A stretch of DNA of 64,000 nt, taken from Ustilaginoidea virens (lineage: Eukaryota > Ascomycota > Sordariomycetes > Hypocreales > Clavicipitaceae). The notes under the pieces are model-generated. The model saw only the letters and a program-made list of their open reading frames with translations. It was not told where the DNA came from and did not search any database. The translations under genes and the position numbers were made by a program. The stretch lies in NCBI RefSeq assembly GCF_000687475.1, contig NC_057321.1:1364001-1428000 (forward strand), in the 5' to 3' direction. This document shows, one piece after another, positions 1-11,551 of this stretch (position 1 is its first letter; every line of letters begins with the position of its first letter).

Positions 1-308
1 CGCACCACGCCAAGCAGCCAGCGCCAAGCCGGACTAAAATACCTCGGGGGGCTACTCCGCACATGCCGACGTGCACTGCTGCCGAAGACAAATGCCCGGG
101 TAATTTCCAGGCGCCTGACTAGTAACTGCCGTCGGGTGTTGACCCCGCGGGCAGTGCCGGGCGAAACGTAACGTAACGCATGGTAACGAACGGGTCGGTC
201 GGCTGACTCGCGTCGCTGGGATCCGCCTGGACGCTGCCGAGCGAGGCCAGCGCCGGCCGACAGACAGGTGGGGCTGGGCGCGCTTGACTCGGGCGTGGGG
301 GGCTGGGG
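1..308. other. GC-rich left flank without a recognisable gene
   Basis: This stretch has the base composition of the gene-rich right half of the window, not of the AT-rich block that follows. I see no credible exon. A minus-strand open frame over 119-379 is proline/serine/alanine-rich low-complexity sequence and runs into the 104-bp repeat, so I do not call it. It is probably intergenic sequence that was continuous with the right flank before the transposon block built up. Confidence 0.5.
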
Positions 309-412
309 CTGTAAAGGGATGAAATAGTGGGGTTCCAGACTAGATTAGCTCGAGAACAATCAACCCTCCTACACAACACATTTTTAGCCCTAATGCCAGT
401 AGAAGGAATTCA
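309..412 (+). repeat. 104-bp direct repeat bounding the transposon block, left copy
   Basis: This copy matches 34689-34792 over 104 bp without an indel. The five differences are all transitions of RIP type: three C-to-T in CpA context in the right copy and two G-to-A in TpG context in the left copy. GC-rich sequence lies outside both copies and AT-rich transposon sequence lies between them. It could be a duplication made when the block arose, or terminal repeats of an older element. Confidence 0.85.
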
Positions 413-1548
413 TAGTGATAAGACTAGGATATTATATTCCGTTATGATATTATCGTAGGTATCTTGATCTTCTTCTTCTTCTTCTTCTTAAAGTTTTTTT
501 TTAATAGGTCTTGCATACCCGGTTTAAGCATCCAATCTATAAATTTTTACTTTCCATTAGGACATCTACACTAGTACAAAACGTTATAAACCTTTTTTTT
601 AAAATCGAGTACTATAAACAACCGAATAATTATAATTAAATTCCTAGCTGCGGTTAGGTTAGGTCTATAGCTACGTGTAAAGGCCTATAGAGTCCTTAGC
701 TGCGGTCAGAAGAATTCAATAAAAAAAATCCTAGCTGCGGTTAGGTCAGGTCTATAGCTACGCATAAAGGCCTATAGAGTCCCTAACTGCGGTCAAAAGA
801 ATTCAGTTATAGTTAAATCAAATATTTTAGACCGATAGCTGTATATAAAGGTCTATATCGAATTGGGTGGCTGTAGTTATTCCTATGATACCTAGCTACG
901 GTCAGAATGATGCCTAGCTATAGTTAGAAGAATTCAACTATAGTTAAATCAAGAAAATACGATTTAATACGATTTTATTATTATAAGGCTGTAAAATTAT
1001 AAGATATATTTAAGATAAAGGATGGAACTACTAGTAATAAAGGCAGATATAGAACTAGATTAACTTAAAGTTATAAGCTACTAGAATTGCCGATTACGAT
1101 AGAAACCTATAGTTTAAATTGCAAACTAAGGAGTATTAATAGGGTATTAAAACTTTAGGGCAATTTGTTAGGGTAAGTAGCGAAATTGTAGATAAAGATA
1201 TACTACTTACCCTAGTATGATAATATAAGGCTATATTACTTAAAAAGTAGGAAGGAAGGAAGAAGTTTATACTTATAACCTAGGTAAAATATAAGGGAGA
1301 ACTTTTTTTTTTAGAAGATAGATTTTTCTTTCTTTTCTCTTCTCTTCTTTAGTCTAGTTTAAGCTAGTAGAATAGTTAATAAACTTAACGATTTTTATGA
1401 TTAATTAGTAGAATAATCGAAGAATTATTAGTCTTTAAAGAAATTGATTTATAATTTAAACCTTTTAAAGTCTAATCTTTTTTTTCTTTTTTTTTTCCTC
1501 CTTTTTTCTTCTCTTATTTACCAAGTTTAAAACCTATAAAACCGTTTT
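413..1548. other. AT-rich RIP-degraded relic, no identifiable gene
   Basis: The sequence is strongly AT-rich with many poly-T/poly-A runs and no open frame of note. It contains a degenerate tandem repeat (643-955) and a 12-bp inverted repeat (about 1168-1218). It is not related to either copia family in this window. It is probably an older, unrecognisable mobile element or intergenic DNA heavily altered by RIP. Confidence 0.5.
643..955. repeat. Degenerate tandem repeat, unit about 87 bp
   Basis: Two clear copies start near 643 and 730. Both begin CCTAGCTGCGGTTAGGT and both carry AAAGGCCTATAGAGTCC and GCGGTCARAAGAATTCA. A third, much weaker copy extends to about 955. Differences between the copies are mostly C/T and G/A transitions, as expected from RIP. 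Confidence 0.7.
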
Positions 1549-2287
1549 TGTTAAAATCCTATAGTAGCCTATTAGGCTGCTGGCCTAATGCCCTACTGGC
1601 CTACTAACCTTCTGGCCCTTATACCGCCTCTTGGACTTACGGTAGTCTTACCAACCTTAGGCCTTTGCCTTTTACCTTAAGGATTTTCAGTGGATTATTT
1701 ACTATATATCAAGTAAGGTAGGCCTTATTAAAAAGGTGTGGCATTGCTAAATTAGCGTGGTGGCCTACTAGCGTGGTAGCGGCCTACTAGCGTGGTGGCT
1801 AGTCTACTAGTATAGTGGTTAGTCACTAGCGTGGTGGTTAGTCACTAGTGTGGTGGTTGGTTACTAGTGCGGTGGTTGGGGTGGTTAGAAAGGCCGGATA
1901 TAGCGGGATTGCTGACGTATCATATACGTGGCATAGCGAGCATTACGGGGAGCCTTCTTACTAGCTACCCTAGATGCCTGGGCCCACCCCTCCTTTGTGT
2001 ATATATAGGATAGCTTTCCCCCTTCTTTTTAGATAATAGAAGGGTAACACAATTGAACCTATTAATGCACTACATGCCTCTTAACTTCCACCTTCCCTGC
2101 GTTATTCTGGTTATCTTATATTTGCCTTGCCTTTACACTTGTCTCGCTTTATAGCACTTATATAGTCTTAGGACTTAGTGAAGAATCTAGTATTTATACT
2201 AAGATTAAGTCACAGGTTGCAGACAGTCTTGTGCCATTTAGCTAGCTAGTAAGGCTTTGCTTTATAGTAACCTTTAGAATTGTAATA
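1549..2287 (+). repeat. 5' LTR of A1 (family 1)
   Basis: The LTR starts TGTTAAAATCC and ends TTGTAATA, where other copies have TTGCAATA. It is followed directly by a primer-binding site. The U3 part carries a run of imperfect CTAGTGTGGTGGTTAGT repeats (about 1755-1885). A putative promoter/transcript start region with GTATATATAGGATAG lies near 1999. Confidence 0.9.
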
Positions 2288-2302
2288 GGTTATGAGCCTG
2301 GG
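2288..2302 (+). other. Primer-binding site of A1, initiator-Met half-tRNA type
   Basis: GGTTATGAGCCTGGG directly follows the LTR. Its complement matches the anticodon loop of initiator tRNA-Met (…GGCTCATAACC). This is the half-tRNA priming known for Drosophila copia and yeast Ty5. One C-to-T change separates it from the cleaner site in element C. Confidence 0.75.
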
Positions 2303-2689
2303 TTTTTACTTCTTTGTTTTTACCCTAACTTTTTGTGTTCACCCCTTGGTCTCTTTTGCTTATTAGTACTACTAATATAGCTATTATTTAGTATCTTCGG
2401 CTTACCCTTATTAACTTTAGCTTACCTATTATCACTTTTGGCTTACCCTCTGTTACCTACGGCATTACCCTGCGGCAATCAACGGCGTACCTAATGGCAA
2501 CTTACGGCGTAACCTTACGGCACTTTTAGCGTAACCTTATATTATTTTCGACGTAACCTACGGCACCTACGGATTTTATAGTGTGATATTTACTACATTA
2601 TACCACTGTATAACACCTTTACACCTAGTGTATGATACCTACTGCACTATACGGCACCTGTTATACTCTTCCACTTATAGCACTTTTAG

Positions 2690-2830
2690 TACGGCACTTA
2701 CGGCACCTTTATATTATAGCGCCTATAGTACCTACGGCACTTACGGCACCTATATTACGGCACCTACGGCACCTATATTACGGCACCTACGGCACCTACG
2801 GCACTTACGGTTCCTGTATTACGGCACTAT
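2690..2830 (+). repeat. 9-bp tandem repeat in the A1 leader
   Basis: Imperfect TACGGCACC units repeat in the non-coding leader between the primer-binding site and gag. The same array occurs in C (about 6105-6215) and D (about 32990-33080, reverse), with different copy numbers. Confidence 0.85.
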
Positions 2831-3095
2831 ATAAGCACCTTAAACACTAACGCTATATTCCGGACTTGCATAACGCCTACGGCATCTGTGCTTTTATACT
2901 GAGACCTACCGCTATATTCTGCGGTTACCTCTTATAGTAGGCTACTAGCCACTATATATATTGGCTGTCCAGCTAGTTATTCGACTATTTTACTAGTTAC
3001 TCGACTATTTTGCTAGCTATTCAGCTAGTTATTCCTCTGTGTTTATAACTATCGTCACCATTTTTTAACGGATTTTTAAACCTTTTTTGCCCATT

Positions 3096-4423
3096 ATAGC
3101 AGAGTTAGGGTCTTCTACCTATAAGGTCCCTGAATCTAATACTGAAGCTAATGTTAATGCACAACTACAGCTGGATATGGACGATATAAAGTCCCAGATG
3201 AATATACTAACTAACCTTATATAGGGCCTAATTAGTAGGCAAAATAACGATTCTTAGGCTACCCAGGCTACTTAGGCTACTAATAAGGAGCCTACTAAAG
3301 CTACTAAAGCTGGACCTTCCACTAAGACGACTACTACTAAGGATGATGATATTGAAGCTAACGTTATAAAAATCGACCAACCTTCTACCCCTATAAAATA
3401 TAAGGGTAAAGAGCCTATTTATACTACAACGGCACCAACCTCAACTATTACCAACCAAATTAGTAATAGGGCTATTAAAGAATTAGCTAAGACTGCTAAC
3501 CGTTTTAAAGAGTCCTAAAAGCTAAAAAGCCCCTATAATTTCGACCAGTAGAAGCAGGCCCTTACTATACAACTTAGGGCCTTTAAAATAGCTAACTTTG
3601 TTAACGACCCTTCTATAGTAAGGCATTTTAATAAGTCTGAGCAGGCACTTCTACTACTAATGCTAAAGAATAGCTATAGTAAAGAAGCTGTAGAGGCTAT
3701 AGATTGGTGTAATGACCTAAAGGAAGCCTACCTTCTGCTAGTGGCCTAGTACTGCCACTCACCAGAAGTATAGCGGGCATACTTATACCCTACCTTTCAT
3801 ACCCTTACATTTACCGGTTATAAAGGTACTTTAGAGGCTTTTAACAGCGAATTTAATAGCTATATTTCTCGCCTTAGAATTCTAGGTTCTAAGATTGACT
3901 CTTTTGACTAAGTTAACCAATACCTTTAGGCTATAGAGGGGGTATTTACCCGCTGGACGGAACGCCAACGCTCTATGATTAGGGTATATAGCGCCCAAGG
4001 CGTTATTAACAGCAGCAAATTTAACCTCCAGTATTTTATGGTTGACCTACTAGAAGAACAGCGTTCTAAAGGGTCTAGTAAGGTGGCTACTAATAATAAC
4101 CCTAAGCAGCTTAAGGCTTCCAAAGACCCTAAGAAAGGGTCTACTAATGCCGCTTCTACTAATAATAGCAAGAATAATTCTACTAATAGGAAAAAGAAGT
4201 AGCAATAGAAGAAGAAAAAGGACTCCAGCAGCAATTAGCAAGATATTGAGGCCTTTATTATAGGCAATTATAATACCCAGGATACTAATATGTCCTATTC
4301 CTCTTCTTCTACCACTATATCCACTGATAACCAGCCCTTAGCTATAAGCTATAGTGCTAAATCAGGCGGTAGGACCCCGAAGGATGCTCTCCTTTATGAT
4401 ACAGGCTCCACTTGTCATATTGT
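3096..4423 (+). pseudogene. A1 gag and start of protease, RIP-inactivated
   Basis: This is collinear with the 5' part of C's Gag-Pol. The start codon is ATA where C has ATG. In-frame TAG codons replace Trp/Gln codons, for example in the gag stretch near 3235 and 3549. The lysine/asparagine-rich tail of gag (about 4080-4240) and the protease motif with intact DTGS (about 4396-4412) are visible. It is cut at 4423 by element B and resumes at 24626. Confidence 0.85.
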
Positions 4424-4694
4424 TGTTGAAATCAGCGCCTTTTTAGCTGTATTTTGGTACTGGTCTCGCCACCATACGACGTCTCTACGTTGAGATATCA
4501 CGGTGGCTATACCAGGCGCTATGGTGGGGCACAGCGCCCCACAACGCCGATTACAGTGGGCCACAGCGCCGGTCACGGCACCGGCACAGCGCCCCACAGT
4601 CGGCCACAGCGGCCGGTCACAGTGGGCCACAGGGCCCACAACAGGCGGCGCATTTCTACAGGATTACCAAATGGGCAAACCTTGCTAATACCAG
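4424..4694 (+). repeat. 5' LTR of B, first segment
   Basis: This segment runs from TGTTGAAATCAGCG to the ACCAG target site. It matches the 3' LTR from 23858. It holds a GC-rich stretch (about 4525-4650) of repeated CAGCGCCCCACA/GGGCCACAG words that has resisted AT drift. The LTR continues at 12770-13266. Confidence 0.9.
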
Positions 4695-4984
4695 TATTGC
4701 AATTCTCAAGGTCACTATAAAAGCAGAGCCTTACTAGCTAGCTAGATGGCATAAGACTGTCTGCGACCTGTGAACTAATCTTAGTATAAATACTAGATTT
4801 TTCACCAAGTCCTAAGACTATACAAGTGCTATAAAGCAAGGCAAGTGTAAAGGCAAGGCAAATATAAGATAACCAAAAACGCAGGGAAGGTGGAAGTTAA
4901 GAGGCATGTAGTGCATTAACAGGTTCAATTGTGCTGCCCTTCTACTATCTAGAAAGAAGGGGGAAAGCTATCCTATATATACAC

Positions 4985-5719
4985 TGTTAAAATCCTATAG
5001 TAGCCTACTAGGCTGCTGGCCTAATGCCCTACTGGCTTACTGACCTTCTAGTCCTTATACCGCCTCTTGGACTTATGGTAGTATTACCTTAGGCCTTTGC
5101 CTTTTACCTTAAGGATTTTCAGTGGATTATTTACTGTATATCAAGTAAGGTAGGCCTTGCTAAAAAGGTGTGGCATTGCTAAATTAGCGTGGTGGGCCTA
5201 CTAGTGTGGTGGCGGCCTACTAGTGTGGTGGCTAGTCCACTAGTGTGGTGGGTAGTCACTAGCGTGGTGGCTAGTTACTAGTGTGGTGACTAGTTACTAG
5301 TGCGGTGGTTAGGGTGGTTGGAAAGGCTGGATATAGTGGGGCTGCTGACGTATTATATACGTAGCATAGCGAGTATTACGGGGAGCTTTCTTACTGGCTA
5401 CCTTGGATGCCTGGGCCCACCCCTCCTTCGTGTATATATAGGATAGCTTTTCCCCTTCTTTCTAGATAGTAGAAGGGTAGCACAATCGAACCTGTTAATG
5501 CACTACATGCCTCTTAACTTCCACCTTCCCTGCGTTTTTGGTTATCTTATATTTGCCTTGCCTTTACACTTGCCCTGCTTTATAGCACTTGTATAGTCTT
5601 AGGACTTAGTGAAAAATCTAGTATTTATACTAAGATTAGTTCACAGGTCGCAGACAGTCTTGTGCCATCTAGCTAGCTAGTAAGGCTCTGCTTTTATAGT
5701 GACCTTAAGAATTGCAATA
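4985..5719 (+). repeat. 5' LTR of C
   Basis: This is a 735-bp LTR, TGTTAAAATCC to TTGCAATA. It contains the GTGTATATATAGGATAG box (about 5430) and the U3 minisatellite (about 5185-5310). It is the same length as the 3' LTR, with seven transition differences. Confidence 0.95.
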
Positions 5720-5734
5720 GGTTATGAGCCCGGG
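5720..5734 (+). other. Primer-binding site of C (initiator-Met half-tRNA)
   Basis: GGTTATGAGCCCGGG abuts the LTR. Its complement, CCCGGGCTCATAACC, is an initiator tRNA-Met anticodon stem-loop ending just 3' of the CAU anticodon. That is the cleaved-tRNA priming used by copia and Ty5. Confidence 0.8.
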
Positions 5735-6104
5735 TTCTTACTTCTTTGTTTTTACCCTACCTCTTTTGTGTTCACCTTTTGGTCTCTCTTGCTTATTAGT
5801 ACTACTAATATAGCTATCCTTTGGTATCTTTGGCTTACCCTTATTACCTTTGGCTTACCCTTTGTTACCTACGGTATTACCCTGCGGCAATCAATGGCAT
5901 ACCTAACGGCAATTTACGGCGTAACCTCACGGCACTTTTAGCGTAACCTTACGTTATTTTTCGGCGTAACCTACGGCACCTACGGATTTTATAGTGTGAT
6001 ATCTATCACACTATACCACTGTATAATATCTTTACACCTAGTGCACGACACCTACTGCACTATACGGCACCTGTTATACTCTTCCACTTATAGCACTTTT
6101 GGTA

Positions 6105-6215
6105 CGGCACTTACGGCACCTTTTATATTACGGCACCTATAGCACCTACGGCACCTACGGCACCTATGGCACCTACGGCACCTACGGCACTTACGGCACC
6201 TTTATATTACGGCAC
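6105..6215 (+). repeat. 9-bp tandem repeat in the C leader
   Basis: Imperfect copies of TACGGCACC lie in the untranslated leader, about 250 bp before gag. The short open frames they create (Tyr-Gly-Thr repeats) are by-products of the repeat. Confidence 0.85.
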
Positions 6216-6462
6216 CGCATAAGCACCTTATATACTAACGCTATATTCTGGACTTGCACAACGCCTACGGCATCTGTGCTTTTATACTGAGACCGGCCGC
6301 TATAATCTGCGGCTATTTTTATAGTAGGCTACTAGCCACTATATATACTGGCAATCCGACTAGTTATTCAACTATTTTGCTAGCTATTTAGCTAGTTATT
6401 CCTCTGTTTTTACAACTATCGGCACCATTTTTCAACGGATTTTTAAACCCTTTTTGCCCACT

Positions 6463-9400
6463 ATGGCAGAGTCAGGATCCTATAAGGTCCCTGAATCCGA
6501 TACTGAAGTTGATACTAATGCACAACTACAGCTAGATATGGACGATATAAAATCCCAGATGAATATACTAACTGACCTTATATAGGGCCTAGTTAGTAGG
6601 CAAAATAACGACACCCAGGCTACCCAGGCTACTAATAAAAAGCCTACTAAAGCCACTAAAGCTAGACCTTCCACTAGGACGACTACTACTAAAGATAATG
6701 ATAATAGTGAAGCTAACGTTATAGAAATCGACCAACCTTCTACCCCTATAAAATATAAGGGTAAAGAGCCTATTTATACAACGCCACCAACAACAACTAT
6801 CACCAACCAAATTAGTAATGGGGCTATTAAAGAATTAGCTAAGACTGCCAACCGCTTTAAAGAGTCCCAAAAGCTAAAAAGCCCTTATAATTTCGACCAG
6901 TAGAAGCAGGCCCTTACTATACAACTTCGGGCCTTTAAAATAGCTAATTTTATCAACAACCCTTCTATAGCAAGGCACTTTAATAAGTCTGAGCAGGCAC
7001 TTCTACTACTAATACTAAAGAATAGCTATAGTGAAGAAGCTGCGGAGGCTATAGACTAGTGTAACGACCCAGAGGAAGCCTACCTTTTACTGGTGGCCTA
7101 GTACTGCCACTCACCAAAAGTACAGCGGGCACACTTATACCCTACCTTTCACACCCTTACCTTTACCGGTTATAAAGGCACTTTAGAGGCTTTTAACAGC
7201 GAATTTAACAGCTATATTTCTCGCCTCAGAATCTTAAGTTCTAAGATCGACTCTTTCGACCAAATTAACCAGTATCTATAGGCTGTAGAGGGGATATTTA
7301 CCCGCTAGACGGAACGTCAACGCTCTATAATTAGGGCTTATAGCGCCCAGGGTGTTATTAACAGCAGCAAATTTAACCTCCAGTATTTTATAGTTAACCT
7401 ACTAGAAGAACAGCGTTCTAAAGGGTCTAATAAGGTGGCTACTAATAATAACCCCAAGCAGCTTAAGGCTTCCAAGGACTCTAAGAATAAAGGGTCTACT
7501 AATGCCGCTTCTACTAATAATAGCAAGAATAATTCTACTAATAATAGGAAAAAGAAGCAGCAACAGAAGAAGAAACAGGACTCTAGCAACAATCAGCAAA
7601 ATATCGAGGCCTTTATTATAGGCAATTATAATACCTAGGATACTAATATATCCTATTCCTCTTCTTCTACCACTATATCCACTGATAACCAGCCCTTAGC
7701 TATAAGCTATAGTGCTAAATCAGGCGGTAGGACCCCTAAGGATGCCCTCCTTTATGATATAGGCTCCACTTGTCATATTGTTAATGATAAGAAGTATTTC
7801 ACCACTTTTCACTATTTTGAGAAGGATGATAAGCCGGTAATTACTACTGGTGGTGGCCCTATTTCCCCTACTGGTTGGGGCACGGCACGATTTACTGTGC
7901 TACAGGGCGTTAATCCCACCAAATGGGGTATTATAGAGCTCAAGAATGCCCTATATATTCCTACCTTAGATATTAATATTATTAGCGGTGTAAAGCACTA
8001 TGCCGCTAAAGGGGTATTAATTAAAAATCAGCTTTGGTCAGCAAGCCGTAAATGCATCGGCATTTTTAATTTTGAAAAATACGGCTTTTTCCTTCCACAG
8101 AAAGGAATAGACACACTACTACTGCATCAACCTTGCAGCCATTATACTGTTACTAATAGTATAACAGTAGAGGTCCCCAGCCCTACTAACCCTGCTGATT
8201 ATAGTGATCCTGAGGATACCACTATTACCCCTGTTCCTACTACTGTAACTAGTAAGGAACCTGTAGAGGCTACTAGCCCTACTACTAACTCTCCTGCTAT
8301 TACGACTAGCGAAGAGCCTACTATTACGACTAGCGAAAATCCCGTAGTGGCTACTAGCCCTACTGCTGCCCCTGTAACTGCTGATATAGAATATCAGAAG
8401 CTATTACAGTTAGCCGGTATTTGGCATATACGGCTAGGGCATATAGGTATTCAGCTACTTAAAAAGACCTGTGCTAATACCCCTGGTCTGCCTAACCTTA
8501 ATAAGGTTAAAGATGCTGATTTTCGCTGCCTAGCCTATATCTAGGCTAAAAAGGTTAGAAGACCTTCTAAAGATGCGATACCTAATCCAGCTAAATGCCT
8601 GGATATTATAGAAGGTGATACTTTTGCTATATCACCTATGCCATATAACAAACGACCTGTTGCCCTTATATTAGTGGACAGAAAATCCCGATTCCGCTGG
8701 CTTTACTTGCTGCCTAATAGGGAAGGCACTATTGTTTTTAAAGCATTACAGAGCTTTATACAGAGCCTACAGGTCAGATATAGTAAAACGCCTGTTGAAT
8801 TCCACTATGATGGTGGAAATAAAATCAACAAAATGCTTAGTAATTAGCTTGTTGAATAGGGTATAGCTTTTAATACCTCTTGCCCTTATATTCATGAATA
8901 AAACGGCCTAGCTGAGCGCTCCATTAGGGTTATAGCTGATAGGCTACGTGCTACTATGGCCTGGTTAAGGCTACTATCTAACCTCTGGTCTGCTGTAATT
9001 ACTGGCGTTGTTATGCTAGTAAATATAATAGCTGTTACTAATAGACCTTCTAGCCCCTATTAGGAGCTATTAAAGGATTATGACCATATTACGCCGGAGC
9101 ACTACCCTAATCTTATTAACCTTAGGGCCATTAGAGTAGCTATTGAAGTGCTTATACCACACGAAAAGCGTGTAAAAAGCCGTAAATTAGCGCCCCGTAC
9201 CGAGCCTGGTAGGCTCCTTGCTACTCTAGGTAATAATACTTACCTAGTCTACCTTCTAAAGAAGAAGGTTGTTACTAAAACAACTTTTATTACCTTTATT
9301 CATCAAAATAAAGGTATAGGCCTTATTTCTAATGGCCTAGAAGGAGACTTTCACAGAGGGCAAAATACAGGTTTAGAGGGGGTATCTAGCAGAGAACCTG

Positions 9401-11430
9401 CTATTTTACTGGATAACCTTGAAAACATGCCGGACCCTACTAACCTTACTAATATTACTAATACTAATGTTATACCGGATGACCTAGAAAGCATGCCGGA
9501 CCCTACTAATACTAGCGTTATTAATACTAATGCTACCTTGGATAACCGTCCTATATTACAGTCCCCGGCTACTGCAAAGGATGACCTTATAGATATCCTT
9601 ACTAGCCTTACTCCTGCCGACCTTGCTAGCCCTGCTGGCCCTGCTGGCCCTGCTATACCTACTAGCCCTACCGACCCTACTAGCCCTACCGACTTATTCC
9701 CTAATCAGGATTTATACCACCTGATATGGGATTCCTGCTATGTAGCTAAGCGTAAGCTAGCTAAAAAGGCCCCTGATGGTACGCCTAATAGCTGGAAGGA
9801 TGTGCTACGAAGCCCTAAAAAAGACCTTTAGATAAAGGCATTATTTAAGGAATTTAAGCAGCTATTGGATACTAAAGTCTTCCAATTTATTCCTAAGTCT
9901 AGCATTCCCATTGATAGGAAAATTATACGCAATAGGCCTGTTTTTCGGGTTAAAAAGGATGCCAATAATCAGCCTATAAAATATAAGGCTAGATTAGTTA
10001 TTAAGGGTTTTATACAAGTCGAAGGAAAGGACTTTCAGCATACCTATGCTTCTACCTCTATCCCACCTACCTGGAGGGTTATACTAGCTTTGGCTGCTAG
10101 TAATAACTGGGAAATAGAGCAGATCGACTTTATAGGCGCCTTCCTAAATAGCGAACTTTCTGAGACCATTTATATGGATATTCCTGATGGATTTCTTGAA
10201 TTTACAGAGAGCCTACTACTAACTAATAGCGATAGCAAGCTTTAGTCTAATATTCAACGGCAACGGCTACTAACTTTACTTAAAGAAGCCGGCTTTAATC
10301 CTTCTATTAAGCAAGCTATTTTACTAAAGAAGGCCCTATACGGGCTAAAACAAGCACCCCGCGAATGGCAACACCGGCTAAAAGACCTGATTTCTAGTAA
10401 AGGCTTCTTACCTTTAGCATCTAATGCTGCCGTCTTTTATAATAAGCAAACAAGCACCTTTATCGTCACTTATGTTGACGACTGCCTATTAGTTGGTCCA
10501 AATATAACTTATATTAACCAGCTAAAAAGGAAATTCCATAAGGTCTATGCTATAGAAGACCGCGGTCCGGCTTCCTTCTTCCTAGGCGTACAGATTATAC
10601 GAAATAGGAAGGAAGGTCTATTGTGGCTACACCAAGCCCAATTTATAGCAGAGGTCTTAGCTAAATTCGGCTTACAGGATACTAAACCTCAGCTAATTCC
10701 ACTTCAACCAGGGATTCTAAATGAATCTAGTGGAAAAGACCTCAGCCCTACTGATCAGAGCCTTTATCAGAGCCTTACTGGCACTATAATGTGGCTTATG
10801 ATGATGACTAGGCCCGACCTAGCATTTCCTACCCAATACCTCTCTCGGTTTATGTCTAAGGCAACTAATGTGCATTTAAATGCTGCGAAAGGCAGCTTTA
10901 GCTACCTTAAAGGCACTGAGAACCTAGCTATTTGCTTTACTAAAAGCAATCAACAGCCTATTATAACCGCTTATTCTGATAGCAATTTTGCTGGCTGTAA
11001 AGAAACCTCTAAATCTACTGGAGGCTTCCTTACTACTATTAATAGTGGTCCTATTAGCTGGCGTTCTAAGCGAGCCTCTTTAGTAGTGCTATCTACTTTA
11101 GAAGCTGAATCTGATGCATTACTTGAGACTATCCGCGAGGTACAGTGGCTTTCTAACCTTTGTAAGGAGCTAGAAATTGATATTTTACGCCCTATACCGC
11201 TATACTGCGATAACCAGGGCTCCATTTCGAATTCTAACGACCCTAATCAGCACGCTCGCACTAAGCATACGCTATTAAAATTCCGGTATATTAGGGAGCA
11301 AGCCCAGCTGGGCTTGGTTAAAATTACCTATTTACCTACTAATAGTATGCCTGCTGACGGTCTTACGAAGCCACTGCCGGGCCCTAAATTTACTAAGTTC
11401 CGCGAGTTACTAGGTCTTAGGGCCTGCTAA
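6463..11430 (+). pseudogene. Gag-Pol of element C, one frame with RIP stops
   Basis: The span from ATG 6463 to TAA 11430 is exactly 1656 codons with no frameshift, so Gag and Pol were one continuous frame. The disabling changes I see are in-frame TAG/TAA at former Trp/Gln codons (for example near 6584, 6901, 8542, 8898, 9829, 10243). Domains: gag with a Lys/Asn/Gln-rich tail (residues about 320-385); protease motif at residue 432 reading D-I-G-S instead of DTGS; integrase zinc-binding region (about 650-695) with the second Cys of the CxxC changed to Tyr; integrase core with the D and downstream NG-LAER motif; RT from about residue 1160 with YVDD at 10471-10482; RNase H and the C-terminal DGLTKPL segment. 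The linker between IN and RT is rich in Asp/Pro/Thr/Asn. Confidence 0.95.
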
Positions 11431-11544
11431 CTTATACTAACTTACTTTTACTAAGGTTTTTCTTATGTTTTTCCTTAGCATTTTTTACTGCATTTTCTTT
11501 CCCTATCCTTTATACGATTAGCTTGCTACTACAGTAGCTAATCA

Positions 11545-11551
11545 GAGGGGG
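11545..11551 (+). other. Polypurine tract of C
   Basis: GAGGGGG immediately precedes the 3' LTR. It is the expected primer for plus-strand DNA synthesis. The equivalent site is conserved before B's 3' LTR (23851-23857) and, inverted, in D (26922-26930). Confidence 0.8.

Noticed and set aside
2583..2850. Small Tyr-Gly-Thr-rich frames (also at 6099 and 32840)
   Set aside because: They are translations of the 9-bp leader repeats, present upstream of gag in each family-1 element, without independent evidence of coding.
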